49,167 nucleotides of DNA from JANWKA01 sp035533815 (GCA_035533815.1 DATLTB010000089.1:1-49167); one strand, 5' to 3'; shown: positions 24,975-33,853, counted from the first letter of the stretch. The notes: a model not told the origin generated them from the sequence alone. Numbers and translations: made by a program.

Positions 24975-25671
24975 TGATCTTTAAGGAAAGGGAATCCAGT
25001 CCTCCTGCAAAACCCGAGGCATAGATCGTATAGATTTTACCCTGGTACAGGGGTACGGTAGACTGAAAGGTGGCTGTGCTGCCATGATAGGGAAAACGAA
25101 GTGTCAGGACATGACTCTGGGCGGATTCCTGGATAAAAGTATCCAGGGCTTGATTTTGCAGGTTGTCCGCAAATGTCCTTCCGGTATATATGGGAATGGT
25201 ATCCAGGTAAACATCCATGGAGGGCAGATTAGGGCAAAGATCGAAGAACCTGATATTGGCAGCAACGGGTACCGTGCTGGCAAAATCATCTAGGATGTAC
25301 ATCAGTTTCAGGTCAGCAAGGCTGTCATAGAGGATCAAAGAATAATCTTTATAATCCCCCAGGCTGTCCGTCTGTGATACCAGGTTGGTGGTAGACCCGT
25401 AACGCGTGAAGTTGAACAGATAAATGTTGGAGTTCATGGCCAGGTATCCCTGGGAATTATTGGTATACCCGAATGGTTGGGTGTTGATCTGACCGTTATT
25501 GGCATAGATGTCCATCGTGGGCGCATCTGCAGAAGCGTGGATGATAAATAATCCCGATTGTGGGGTTGTATTGTTATTGGATCCGTTATTGTTCCCTGGC
25601 TTAAGGCAGGAAGCCAGGGAAAAGATGCTGGCTACGGTAATTAATAGGGTAAGTAAATTTCTCCGGTGCAT
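24955..25671 (-). CDS. DUF4397 domain lipoprotein (first of a tandem pair)
   Basis: A 238-residue lipoprotein with signal peptide and lipobox LASC (Cys22), followed by an Asn/Gly-rich linker (KPGNNNGSNNNTTP). The body matches DUF4397 with FIIHASADAPTMDIYANNG, then VSQTDSLGDYKDYSLILYDS and RFFDLCPNLPSMDVYLDT, closing with YTIYASGFAGG. It is the upstream member of a tandem duplicate and overlaps the next gene by 20 bp. A -7 promoter element lies just upstream. Exact role unknown; likely exposed on the cell surface or in the periplasm. Confidence 0.87.
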   Translation of the reverse strand: MHRRNLLTLLITVASIFSLASCLKPGNNNGSNNNTTPQSGLFIIHASADAPTMDIYANNGQINTQPFGYTNNSQGYLAMNSNIYLFNFTRYGSTTNLVSQTDSLGDYKDYSLILYDSLADLKLMYILDDFASTVPVAANIRFFDLCPNLPSMDVYLDTIPIYTGRTFADNLQNQALDTFIQESAQSHVLTLRFPYHGSTATFQSTVPLYQGKIYTIYASGFAGGLDSLSLKINVAQNY

Positions 25672-25689
25672 GCAAGGACTGATTTAGTG

Positions 25690-25697
25690 CAAAATTA
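25690..25697 (-). promoter_or_regulatory. -7 element of the DUF4397 pair
   Basis: On the minus strand TAATTTTG matches TAnnTTTG, ending 18 bases before the first DUF4397 start codon. Confidence 0.5.
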
Positions 25698-25836
25698 TGT
25701 TTATCCAAGATATATCCGTATAACTAAACGTTTGTCGGCAGGAATATATTTTACGCAGCTTTATCTGAATATGCTGACGCTCCTTTTGGACTTTGTTCCC
25801 TCATCTGGAAGAACGTGTAATTGACTTGCTTTGAAA

Positions 25837-25854
25837 CTCAATTAGCAAATTGAG
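25837..25854. repeat. Inverted repeat upstream of secDF
   Basis: CTCAAT (25837-25842) and ATTGAG (25849-25854) flank six bases, 50 bp upstream of the secDF -7 element. It may be a binding site; no T tract follows. Confidence 0.3.
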
Positions 25855-25903
25855 GAAGCTTTTCAGGGCCCGCAAATGGCTTAACTTTTTATCAATTATA
25901 CGC

Positions 25904-25911
25904 TATCTTTG
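25904..25911 (+). promoter_or_regulatory. -7 element of secDF
   Basis: TATCTTTG matches TAnnTTTG and lies 38 bases before the secDF ATG. A T-rich stretch around 25885-25890 is in the rough place of a -33 element. Confidence 0.55.
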
Positions 25912-25949
25912 CCATTCTTTTCCAAGTATTAAACTAAACTGAAATACGT

Positions 25950-28900
25950 ATGCAGTTCAAGGGGCTGATCAAGTTTTTCACCGTGGTGCTGATCCTTATT
26001 TCCCTGTATCAGCTGTCTTTCACTTTCGTCGTTCACCACCATGAAAACCAGGTGGCCAAACAGGCAACTGCATTTATTGATCAACGTTTTCAGACTCCGC
26101 AACAAAAATATCCGGGTAACCCTGAAATGCAGGCTTTCTACCAGGATTCGCTGAGTGCCCTGATTAAAGACAAGGAAAAATCCATTGAGGATAGCACAGC
26201 GAATAATATCATTTACAACACCCTGATCAAACAATACACTTATGGGCAGGCCAAGGGACAGGAGCTTCGGCTAGGACTCGATTTGCAGGGCGGTATGAAT
26301 GTAGTCCTGCAGATTTCCCTCGAGGACCTGATCCGGTCCATGGCCAGCCATTCCAGGGATCCTGCTTTTAACAGGGCACTTCAACTGGCCACGCAGCGCA
26401 AGACCACCAGTTCGGTGGATTACATTACCCTTTTCGGACAGGCTTATCAGGAGATCGCCCCTCAGGGAAGACTGGCCCCTATTTTTTCCAATGCCTTCCA
26501 GAGCAAGATCAATTATAATTCTACCAATGCAGAAGTACTAAATGTCATCCGGGCTGCTTCCACCGATGCGATTAAAAACACCTATACGGTGCTTCAGCAG
26601 CGCATCGACAAATTCGGGGTATCTCAGCCGGTGATCAATCTGGACCTGAATAAGGATATTATTTCCGTAGAGCTGGCCGGAGTGACCAATGAGCAGCGGG
26701 TCAGGCAATACCTGCAGGCTACTGCCAAGCTCGAATTCTGGGAAACCTACCAGCCGGATCAGGATTTTGCCTTGAATGTGCTTCAGCCCATGAATGAGGC
26801 TGCAGCCAGGTACCTGGCTGGCGCTCCGGACACTTCCGGGCAACAGGATACCTCAAAGGCGAAACCATCTTCCACCATAGCCAAAACCAAGGCGGTCCAT
26901 ACCAAAAAAGATACCTCGAAACTGGGAACCCTGGGACAATATTTAACGCAAACCCCAGGACAAACACCCGGCAGGCCTGCTACCGGTATATCCGGGGCCC
27001 AATTCCAGGCTTCGAAACAAAATCCATTGAGCATTTTAAAAAGTCCGATGATTGGAGGGGCTATCGGATCCATCCTGGCTTCTGATACCGCCAAATTCAA
27101 TTATTACCTATCCCTTCCCACCGTAAGGAATGTCATGCCAAAGACGCTAAAATTCCTTTATGGTACTGCACCCACTGGAACCAATTCCAACCCACAACTG
27201 GATGTTTATGCAATCAAAACCATCGCAGGGAGCACTGAAGCTCCGTTGGGAGGGGAACATGTGGTGGATGCGGGAGAAGACGTGAGCCAGGACGGAAGGC
27301 CTGAGATCACGATGACCATGGACAATGAAGGAGCCCGGATCTGGGCCAAGCTGACTGCAGCCAATGTGGGTAAGCCCATTGCCATTGTCCTGGATAATAC
27401 GGTATACTCAGCTCCCGCTCCCAAGGAGGAAATTACCGGGGGCCGCTCTTCGATCACTGGAAACTTTACTATCCAACAGGCCCAGGACCTGGCCAATATC
27501 CTGAAAACGGGGAAATTACCTGCACCAGCCCGAATTGTACAGGAACAGGTGATCGGCCCTACCCTGGGCAAGGAATCCATTGCTGCCGGAGCAAAATCGT
27601 TTATCATCGCCTTCATCGTCATATTCCTGCTGATGCTGGCCTATTACAGCAATAGTGGCTGGGTGGCAAATATCGCCTTGATTTTCAACCTGCTTTTTAC
27701 CGTTGGGGTCCTGGCTGCCCTGGGGGCCACCCTGACAATGCCTGGTATTGCGGGACTGGTCCTGACTATCGGCATGGCGGTAGATACCAATGTGATCATT
27801 TTTGAAAGGATCAAGGAGGAGATCGTTAAAGGTAAGGGATATATGCAATCCATAGCAGACGGCTACCGGCATTCCTACTCCCCAGTCCTCGATGCCCACG
27901 TGACCACTTTATTGACGGCCATCATCCTGTTCTATTTCGGCCTGGGGCCCGTAAGGGGGTTCGCCACCACCCAGATCCTGGGTATCCTGCTTTCCTTGTT
28001 CTGCGGTATCCTGATATCCAGGCTGGTGGAAGATTATTTTACCGACAAGAAAAAGCACCTGCATTACTTCACCAAGATTTCCCGCCGGATATTCCAGCAT
28101 GCAAATTTCAAATTCATTGAAGCCCGCAAATATACCTATGTGATTTCCGGCATCGTCATGGCCCTGGGTATTTCATCCTTTTTCCATGGATTCAACTATG
28201 GGGTGGAATTCCGCGGGGGCAGGAGTTATACCATCCGATTCAACCATCCGGTGAAAGTAGAGGATATCCGCCAGACGCTTCATCCCCTGTTAAAGGAATA
28301 TCCTGTAGTCAAAACAATCGGTAATTTCAATCAGGTGAACATCACCACTTCATACCTGATCACCAAATCAGGGAAAAATACAGACTCCCTGGTGGAAGCT
28401 GCCCTGTTCCGGGGGTTGCATAAATTTTTACCAGCCGGCACCAATTACCACACTTTTGATACGCACTATAAGCTTCAGTCCCAGACTGTGCTGCCTACGA
28501 TATCGGATGCCCTGAAGAAAGGGGCGGTAAAAGCGACCATATTTGCCATGATCGCTATTTTCCTGTATATTCTGTTCCGGTTCCGCAAATGGCAGTATTC
28601 ATTGGGTACCATACTTTCCCTGATTCATGATGTCCTGGTTACCCTGGCTGTATTTTCCTATTTGAAAGATTTGGGATTTGACCTGGAAATAAATCAGAAT
28701 TTCATAGCGGCGATACTGACGGTCATCGGGTATTCGATGAATGACACCATCATTGTATTCGACAGGATCCGGGAGTATTTCCGGGAAATGAAGGGTGCAT
28801 CTAAAATCACCGTGATCAACAAGGCAATCAATGATACGCTGAGCCGGACGATCATGACTTCCCTGACGGTTTTTTTAACCCTGCTGATCCTTTTCGTTTT

Positions 28901-29096
28901 CGGAGGGGAAACTACCAGGGGTTTTGCCTTTGCGATGCTGATCGGGGTGATTACCGGAACCTATTCTTCTATTTTCATTGCATCTCCAGTCCTTATAGAC
29001 CTGGACAGGAGCAATGATCTGGGGCCATCGGATAGACGCACGGGACTGGTAACCGCTCCGGTAAAGTCAGGAACTTCCCTTGGGCCAAAAAAATAA
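25950..29096 (+). CDS. secDF: Fused protein translocase SecDF
   Basis: A 1048-residue SecD-SecF fusion that uses proton motive force to complete Sec-dependent export. The SecD part has a first membrane segment (about 6-25), LGLDLQGGMNVVLQI, a large periplasmic region with VLQQRIDKFGVSQPVI, and a transmembrane block with AGLVLTIGMAVDTNVIIFERIKEE. The SecF part begins near residue 720 with FNYGVEFRGGRSYTIRF and contains IGYSMNDTIIVFDRIRE. An extra Thr/Ser/Lys/Pro-rich low-complexity stretch occurs at about residues 290-350. Bacteroidota usually carry the fused form. The gene stands alone with its own promoter; yajC is 6 kb upstream. Confidence 0.97.
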   Translation: MQFKGLIKFFTVVLILISLYQLSFTFVVHHHENQVAKQATAFIDQRFQTPQQKYPGNPEMQAFYQDSLSALIKDKEKSIEDSTANNIIYNTLIKQYTYGQAKGQELRLGLDLQGGMNVVLQISLEDLIRSMASHSRDPAFNRALQLATQRKTTSSVDYITLFGQAYQEIAPQGRLAPIFSNAFQSKINYNSTNAEVLNVIRAASTDAIKNTYTVLQQRIDKFGVSQPVINLDLNKDIISVELAGVTNEQRVRQYLQATAKLEFWETYQPDQDFALNVLQPMNEAAARYLAGAPDTSGQQDTSKAKPSSTIAKTKAVHTKKDTSKLGTLGQYLTQTPGQTPGRPATGISGAQFQASKQNPLSILKSPMIGGAIGSILASDTAKFNYYLSLPTVRNVMPKTLKFLYGTAPTGTNSNPQLDVYAIKTIAGSTEAPLGGEHVVDAGEDVSQDGRPEITMTMDNEGARIWAKLTAANVGKPIAIVLDNTVYSAPAPKEEITGGRSSITGNFTIQQAQDLANILKTGKLPAPARIVQEQVIGPTLGKESIAAGAKSFIIAFIVIFLLMLAYYSNSGWVANIALIFNLLFTVGVLAALGATLTMPGIAGLVLTIGMAVDTNVIIFERIKEEIVKGKGYMQSIADGYRHSYSPVLDAHVTTLLTAIILFYFGLGPVRGFATTQILGILLSLFCGILISRLVEDYFTDKKKHLHYFTKISRRIFQHANFKFIEARKYTYVISGIVMALGISSFFHGFNYGVEFRGGRSYTIRFNHPVKVEDIRQTLHPLLKEYPVVKTIGNFNQVNITTSYLITKSGKNTDSLVEAALFRGLHKFLPAGTNYHTFDTHYKLQSQTVLPTISDALKKGAVKATIFAMIAIFLYILFRFRKWQYSLGTILSLIHDVLVTLAVFSYLKDLGFDLEINQNFIAAILTVIGYSMNDTIIVFDRIREYFREMKGASKITVINKAINDTLSRTIMTSLTVFLTLLILFVFGGETTRGFAFAMLIGVITGTYSSIFIASPVLIDLDRSNDLGPSDRRTGLVTAPVKSGTSLGPKK

Positions 29097-29127
29097 TCAA
29101 GATTGACTTATTAGGTCACGCCAGGCT

Positions 29128-29472
29128 TTATACGGAAAACGAACTTCCGCAGCCGCAGGTGCCGCTGGCATTTGGATTTCCAAAAGTAAATCCCCTGGCA
29201 TTCAATCCGAGCTGAAAATCGATGGTCGTTCCAACCAGGTAAATGCTTTGTGCCCGGTTGATGATGATGGGAAATCCGTGGACAAGGTATAATTCATCCT
29301 CCTGGTTTTGGACATCAAAATCCAGGATATAGGAGAATCCGGCGCATCCTCCTCCCTTAACCCCCAATCTAAGGCATTTGCCAGAATCCGCAGGCAACCG
29401 GTCCATCAGTTTCCTGATCTCCTCAACCGCTCCAGGGGTAAAATTTACCGGTATGGCAGTTAACGTATCCAT
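29128..29472 (-). CDS. A-type iron-sulfur carrier (IscA/ErpA/HesB family)
   Basis: A 114-residue Fe-S cluster assembly protein that carries or inserts clusters into apoproteins. The three ligand cysteines are present: Cys43 in GGGCAGFSY, and Cys106 and Cys108 in GTCGCGSSF. The LGLNARGFTFGNPNASG segment is typical of the family. Exact assignment (IscA, SufA or ErpA) cannot be decided; no suf or isc genes are adjacent. The -7 element is so close to the ATG that the mRNA would be nearly leaderless. Confidence 0.95.
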   Translation of the reverse strand: MDTLTAIPVNFTPGAVEEIRKLMDRLPADSGKCLRLGVKGGGCAGFSYILDFDVQNQEDELYLVHGFPIIINRAQSIYLVGTTIDFQLGLNARGFTFGNPNASGTCGCGSSFSV

Positions 29473-29477
29473 GACTG

Positions 29478-29485
29478 CAAATTTA
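29478..29485 (-). promoter_or_regulatory. -7 element of the A-type carrier gene
   Basis: On the minus strand TAAATTTG matches TAnnTTTG and ends 5 bases before the ATG at 29472, implying a leader of about zero to a few bases. Confidence 0.45.
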
Positions 29486-29576
29486 CGGATAATCCCTTTA
29501 ATGAACCGGTACCCGGAAATCCGGTTTCCCTTTCCCCATCCAATTGGCTATTTTTACATAAATCATTCAAATTAAC

Positions 29577-30140
29577 ATGATCTGGTTTATTTTCAGGATT
29601 ATTCTCCGCGCAGCCTTATTGATCCTTATCCTGATTGCGGCGATTGCCCTGATCCAGATAATACTATACCTGAAAAGGGAGAACAAGATCCTGATCAACA
29701 GGGAGGGGCCATCCCTGGGCAACCTGGACACCCGAAGAGACATGATGTCCCTTCGCTTGCAAGCCTATGAACGCCTTGTCCTGCTCGCCGAAAGGATCTC
29801 CCCCCGGCACCTGGTCCCCAGGCTGCATATGTCGCAGTCCACCGCCAGGGACCTGCAGTTTGCCCTGGTCCAGGCGATCCGGGCTGAATTTGATCATAAT
29901 GTCTCCCAGCAGATTTATGTCTCCACCGCTTCCTGGGAGGGGATCTGTAATGCCAAGGAACAACTGATCAGCCTGATCAATGAACTGGCGGATCAATTTC
30001 CTGAAGGGTCCGGAGGAGATGAGCTGGCTAAAATGATCCTGGAGCTGGAGATGGAAAATTCTGGAAATTTTCCGGTGCAAATCGCTTTGACTGTACTTAA
30101 TGCGGAAGTCCGGAAACTGATGGAACAGGGCCGGCGCTGA
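29577..30140 (+). CDS. Membrane-anchored hypothetical protein
   Basis: A 187-residue protein I cannot name. It has one N-terminal hydrophobic segment (about 4-31) followed by a basic stretch, then a mostly helical soluble domain. That domain contains RRDMMSLRLQAYERLVLLAERISPRH-type helices (positions about 53-78), HMSQSTARDLQFALVQAIR and NVSQQIYVSTASWEGI. This suggests a cytoplasmic domain tethered to the inner membrane. It lies 30 bases upstream of the acyl-CoA mutase gene and is probably co-transcribed with it; whether they work together is unknown. Confidence 0.8.
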   Translation: MIWFIFRIILRAALLILILIAAIALIQIILYLKRENKILINREGPSLGNLDTRRDMMSLRLQAYERLVLLAERISPRHLVPRLHMSQSTARDLQFALVQAIRAEFDHNVSQQIYVSTASWEGICNAKEQLISLINELADQFPEGSGGDELAKMILELEMENSGNFPVQIALTVLNAEVRKLMEQGRR

Positions 30141-30170
30141 CCTGACCATGCAGACTTGCTTTTCAAATAT

Positions 30171-31721
30171 ATGCGTGATCATAAAATAATAACAGAGAGT
30201 GGCACGGAGATCAAGCCACTTTACACTGCACCGGTCCAAATGGATGAACTTCCCGGGGAATTTCCCTTCACCCGGGGGATCCATCCGGGCATGTACAGGG
30301 ACAAGCTTTGGACCATGCGGCAGTATGCCGGATTCAGCACTGCCGAAATTTCCAACGGTCGCTACCTTTACCTCCTCGGCCAGGGAGTGAACGGGTTGAG
30401 TGTAGCATTTGACCTGCCCACCCAGATCGGATATGATTCTGATCACCCGTTGGCAGAAGGGGAGGTGGGAAAAGTTGGAGTGGCCATCGATAGTCTGGAG
30501 GACATGGAGATGTTGTTTCGGGATATTAACCCGGAAAAGATATCGGTTTCCATGACCATCAATGCCACCGCTTTCATCCTGCTGGCCCTCTATATCGCCC
30601 TGGCCAGGAAAAAAGGAGCTGACCTGCTTAAGATCAGCGGAACAGTGCAAAATGATATCCTGAAAGAATATGCCGCCCGAGGAACTTTCATATATCCTCC
30701 CCGCCCTTCCATGAGACTGATCACGGATGTCATGGATTATTGCAGCCGGGAAGTGCCAAAGTGGAATACAATTTCCATATCCGGCTATCATATCCGGGAG
30801 GCTGGTTCCACCGCCGTGCAGGAACTGGCTTTCACACTGGCTAATGGCAAGGCTTATCTGGAAGCGGCCAGGGACAGGGGGCTCGACCTTAACCTGATCG
30901 GACAACGGGTATCCTTTTTTTTTAATTCCCATAACCAGATCTTTGAAGAGATCGCCAAATTCCGGGCAGCCCGTAGGATCTGGGCAACGGTTACCCAAGG
31001 AATGGGGGCAACGGATCCAAGGGCACAGATGCTGCGCTTCCATACCCAGACCGGCGGTAGTACCCTGACATCCGCCCAACCCCTGAATAATATTGTCCGG
31101 GTGACCCTGCAGTCCCTCTCAGCCGTGCTCGGAGGGACCCAGTCCCTGCATGCCAATGGATTTGATGAGGCCTTGTCTCTGCCATCCGAAGAGGCAGCTA
31201 CAATTGCCCTGCGTACACAGCAGATCATTGCCTTCGAAAGCGGGGCAGCAGATACCGCGGACCCTTTAGCTGGTTCATTTTTCGTTGAACATCTTACTGA
31301 TGAAACTGAACAACAGGTTCTCGCCCTGATGGAACGTATTGAAAAGATGGGAGGCGCCGTAAATGCCATTGAACAGCAGTTTTACCAGCAGGAAATTGCC
31401 AGCAGTGCATACCGATACCAGCAAAAGATCGAGAAGAAGGAAAAAATCATTGTTGGGGTAAACAGGTTTGCAGGCGGGGAAAAGAGCCCTTTACCACGGA
31501 TGCAGATCAATGAAAGTGTCCGTCTCGATCAGACTGAAAAACTGGCCTTGCTCAGAAATACCCGGGATAGTCAAAAATCTGCTTCCTGCTTAGCCGAACT
31601 AACCCGGCTGGCCGGCACCCCGGAGAACCTGATGCCGGCAGTCATTGCCGCAGTGGAGAGCCATTGCACTTTAGGTGAAATTGCGGATACCCTGCGTAAT
31701 ATCTGGGGAGAATACCGATAA
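30171..31721 (+). CDS. Acyl-CoA mutase large subunit (methylmalonyl-CoA mutase family)
   Basis: A 516-residue catalytic (TIM-barrel) subunit of a coenzyme-B12-dependent acyl-CoA mutase, carrying out carbon-skeleton rearrangement such as methylmalonyl-CoA/succinyl-CoA. It contains TRGIHPGMY, LWTMRQYAGFSTAEISN, SVAFDLPTQIGYDSDHP, GTVQNDILKEYAARGTF and ISISGYHIREAG. The Tyr of MRQY (residue 52) and the Arg of AARGTF (residue 170) match Tyr89 and Arg207 of methylmalonyl-CoA mutase; isobutyryl-CoA mutase has Phe and Gln there. The C-terminal B12-binding domain (DxHxxG) is absent, so a separate small subunit must exist elsewhere. ATG 30171 is preferred; TTG 30156 is an alternative. Confidence 0.93.
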   Translation: MRDHKIITESGTEIKPLYTAPVQMDELPGEFPFTRGIHPGMYRDKLWTMRQYAGFSTAEISNGRYLYLLGQGVNGLSVAFDLPTQIGYDSDHPLAEGEVGKVGVAIDSLEDMEMLFRDINPEKISVSMTINATAFILLALYIALARKKGADLLKISGTVQNDILKEYAARGTFIYPPRPSMRLITDVMDYCSREVPKWNTISISGYHIREAGSTAVQELAFTLANGKAYLEAARDRGLDLNLIGQRVSFFFNSHNQIFEEIAKFRAARRIWATVTQGMGATDPRAQMLRFHTQTGGSTLTSAQPLNNIVRVTLQSLSAVLGGTQSLHANGFDEALSLPSEEAATIALRTQQIIAFESGAADTADPLAGSFFVEHLTDETEQQVLALMERIEKMGGAVNAIEQQFYQQEIASSAYRYQQKIEKKEKIIVGVNRFAGGEKSPLPRMQINESVRLDQTEKLALLRNTRDSQKSASCLAELTRLAGTPENLMPAVIAAVESHCTLGEIADTLRNIWGEYR

Positions 31722-31780
31722 AAATCTTCCCGGGATCCGGAGAAAATTCACCCGGGCCTGTTAGTGAGTGAGGCAATTAG

Positions 31781-31796
31781 ATCCGGTAAACCGGAT
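31781..31796. repeat. Perfect hairpin between convergent genes
   Basis: ATCCGGT and ACCGGAT form a perfect 7-bp stem with only AA between, in the 134-bp space between the mutase stop and the DUF3810 stop. No T tract follows on either strand, so it is at best a weak bidirectional terminator or mRNA-end stabiliser. Confidence 0.4.
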
Positions 31797-31855
31797 AATG
31801 ACTGGTATTCTGATTTGGACGCGAAATGATACAGAAAGGGGAATCGCCCGTTCCT

Positions 31856-32965
31856 TCAGTTGGCAGGTAAGCGCCTGTAATATTGAATCAGCAGGCTGAT
31901 CACTTCATTATAACTCTCTATTCCCAGTTTTTCATGATTAGCCCTAAGGTATTTGTCATACATCCGGGAAATCAGGGGATCTATTGGGTTGGAGAAATTA
32001 TGGTAAAATGCCAATACAGTCCGGTAATCCTTTTTGACCCCCGTATCAAGGGAGGTCCATATCTCTTTTTCCGCATTTGAATCTCTGAACCTTAATTCGC
32101 CCAGTGCATAGAGCATCAGGTCAAAATTAGCAGAGTAACGATATGCTGGATCATGGCTGTGCATAGCAGCGACATAACCGACAAAATTGGCTGCTTCCTC
32201 GGGAGCAAACCCGATCTGATGGGCTATTTCATGACAACATACAAAGGGCTGCAAAATTTCAGGAATTGTGGTATTCACCTGTGCTTCACCGGTAAATGGA
32301 TTATAATAACCGCTCACCCCCAGATAATTCATCAGGTAGCCAAACATAGTGGGTTTGATGGAAGCAAATTGATACGTCAATCCTGGATAGTCTGCAGTTG
32401 TCAACTGGTAGCATTGTCTGCTTTCTTTGAAAACCTGATCGGGGCCCAGTTGGAGGACCGTGCTGTCCATAGGACTTCCGGTCACCAGGCGGTGATACTG
32501 GTTAACATTCGTCCTAAGCCATTGGCTGAGTTGCACCAAATCTGTAGTGGAATACTTGGCGGGTGAAATTGAGAATTCCCGTTCCACCCGGTGATTCCGG
32601 TAATTCAATGCCCAGAAGATCAGGAAAATAAGGTAAATGCCAATCAATATGTTGATGCCCTGGAGAAGCAGGGACGCTATCTTCCATTTATCCTTCCTGA
32701 ACGCCCCAATCGCTTTGAGCAGCCGAATACAATAGAATAAAATTAAAACTCCTGCAATAAGATATAACACGTCTCCTAAACTGAATGGACACCAACCGGT
32801 CACCATCCGCTGCACGGAAGAAAATGCCGGATACCAAACCCTGGCATACGATTGCCTCAATCCCTTAAATTGAGCATACATCACATTGACCAGTAAGCTG
32901 ACCAGAATCAGTAACAGGGTAGCCAGTAATTTTTTTTTAACTTTATTTTTACTTTGGTATATCAT
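31856..32965 (-). CDS. DUF3810 membrane protein, putative zinc metalloprotease
   Basis: A 369-residue inner-membrane protein. Three N-terminal hydrophobic segments (about 13-31, 63-81, 97-119) precede a large domain containing HEIAHQIGF (His245, Glu246, His249), the zinc-protease HExxH motif. A downstream EEAANFVGYVAA could supply the third ligand. This matches the DUF3810 family of Bacteroidota. Proteolytic activity is inferred from the motif, and the substrate is unknown. The start overlaps the outermost possible start of the divergent kinase-like gene; only about 10-20 bases separate the two coding regions, so they share a promoter region. Confidence 0.87.
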   Translation of the reverse strand: MIYQSKNKVKKKLLATLLLILVSLLVNVMYAQFKGLRQSYARVWYPAFSSVQRMVTGWCPFSLGDVLYLIAGVLILFYCIRLLKAIGAFRKDKWKIASLLLQGINILIGIYLIFLIFWALNYRNHRVEREFSISPAKYSTTDLVQLSQWLRTNVNQYHRLVTGSPMDSTVLQLGPDQVFKESRQCYQLTTADYPGLTYQFASIKPTMFGYLMNYLGVSGYYNPFTGEAQVNTTIPEILQPFVCCHEIAHQIGFAPEEAANFVGYVAAMHSHDPAYRYSANFDLMLYALGELRFRDSNAEKEIWTSLDTGVKKDYRTVLAFYHNFSNPIDPLISRMYDKYLRANHEKLGIESYNEVISLLIQYYRRLPAN

Positions 32966-32974
32966 ATTTCTGAC

Positions 32975-33853
32975 ATGATTTCAATAGGTCTGGTCCGCGC
33001 TTTCGAATCTGGACTTTCGGGGCTTTCGGGCATGAAAATAACCATAAAACAGGTGCTGCCCGTCAGTGGCGGCGACATAAATTCCTGCTTCAGGCTGGAT
33101 GCGGGAAGCGCTCAGTTCTTCCTCAAACTGAACCAGGCAGGCCAGTACCCGGATATGTTTGAAAAGGAATTCAGGGGATTGGAGATGCTGAAAAAGCAGA
33201 AAGTGGCAGCAGTTCCGGAACCTTTGATCACCGGAATTCTGGATAATAAAGCATGGCTGATCACTGAATGGGTGGAAAAAGGAAAGCCGGTTTCCGGTTT
33301 CTGGGATGATTTTGCAATTGCTATAGCCAGTCTGCACTATTGCAGTCAGGAAAATTTCGGACTAAAGGAAGATAATTATATCGGAACCATCCCTCAGTCG
33401 AACCAGTATCATGCAAAATGGGCAGGTTTTTTTGGAGAAAAACGGATTCACCCATTAATCAAGATGGCTGTTGACCGGAATCTGATGGAGAAAAACGATA
33501 AAGTTCAGGCAGAAAACCTCTGTAACCGGCTGGAAGAAGTTTTCCCTGAGGAAAAGCCCGCGCTCCTGCATGGGGATCTTTGGTCCGGTAATTTTATAGT
33601 GGCGAAAAATGGAAGTCCCTGCATTTTTGATCCTGCGGTTTATTACGGTCACCGCGAAATGGACCTGGCAATGACCAGATTGTTCGGTGGATTTGACACT
33701 AGGTTTTATTCCAGCTATGACCGATATTATCCCCTGATGACTGGATGGAAGAAAAGAGTGGGGATATGCCAGCTATACCCATTAATGGTTCACCTTATCC
33801 TTTTCGGAAGATCTTACTTGTCGGCTATAAAGGAAACGCTCAAACCATTCTGA
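32975..33853 (+). CDS. Fructosamine kinase family protein
   Basis: A 292-residue protein-kinase-like-fold enzyme of the fructosamine/ketosamine-3-kinase family, proposed to phosphorylate sugars attached to protein amines for deglycation repair. It has PVSGGDINSCFRL, FLKLNQ (ATP lysine), FEKEFRGLEML, ITEWVEKG, the catalytic loop LLHGDLWSGNFIV and the metal Asp in IFDPAVYYGHREMDLAM. ATG 32975 is chosen; an upstream TTG (32954) would run into the divergent DUF3810 gene. Its last 40 bases overlap the end of the convergent hybrid kinase gene. Confidence 0.92.
   Translation: MISIGLVRAFESGLSGLSGMKITIKQVLPVSGGDINSCFRLDAGSAQFFLKLNQAGQYPDMFEKEFRGLEMLKKQKVAAVPEPLITGILDNKAWLITEWVEKGKPVSGFWDDFAIAIASLHYCSQENFGLKEDNYIGTIPQSNQYHAKWAGFFGEKRIHPLIKMAVDRNLMEKNDKVQAENLCNRLEEVFPEEKPALLHGDLWSGNFIVAKNGSPCIFDPAVYYGHREMDLAMTRLFGGFDTRFYSSYDRYYPLMTGWKKRVGICQLYPLMVHLILFGRSYLSAIKETLKPF

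Noticed and set aside
29664..31079. A 471-residue open frame on the minus strand
   Set aside because: It lies wholly opposite the membrane protein and the acyl-CoA mutase, both of which are well supported. The translation shows no family motifs and it spans two real genes; long antisense frames are common in GC-rich genes.
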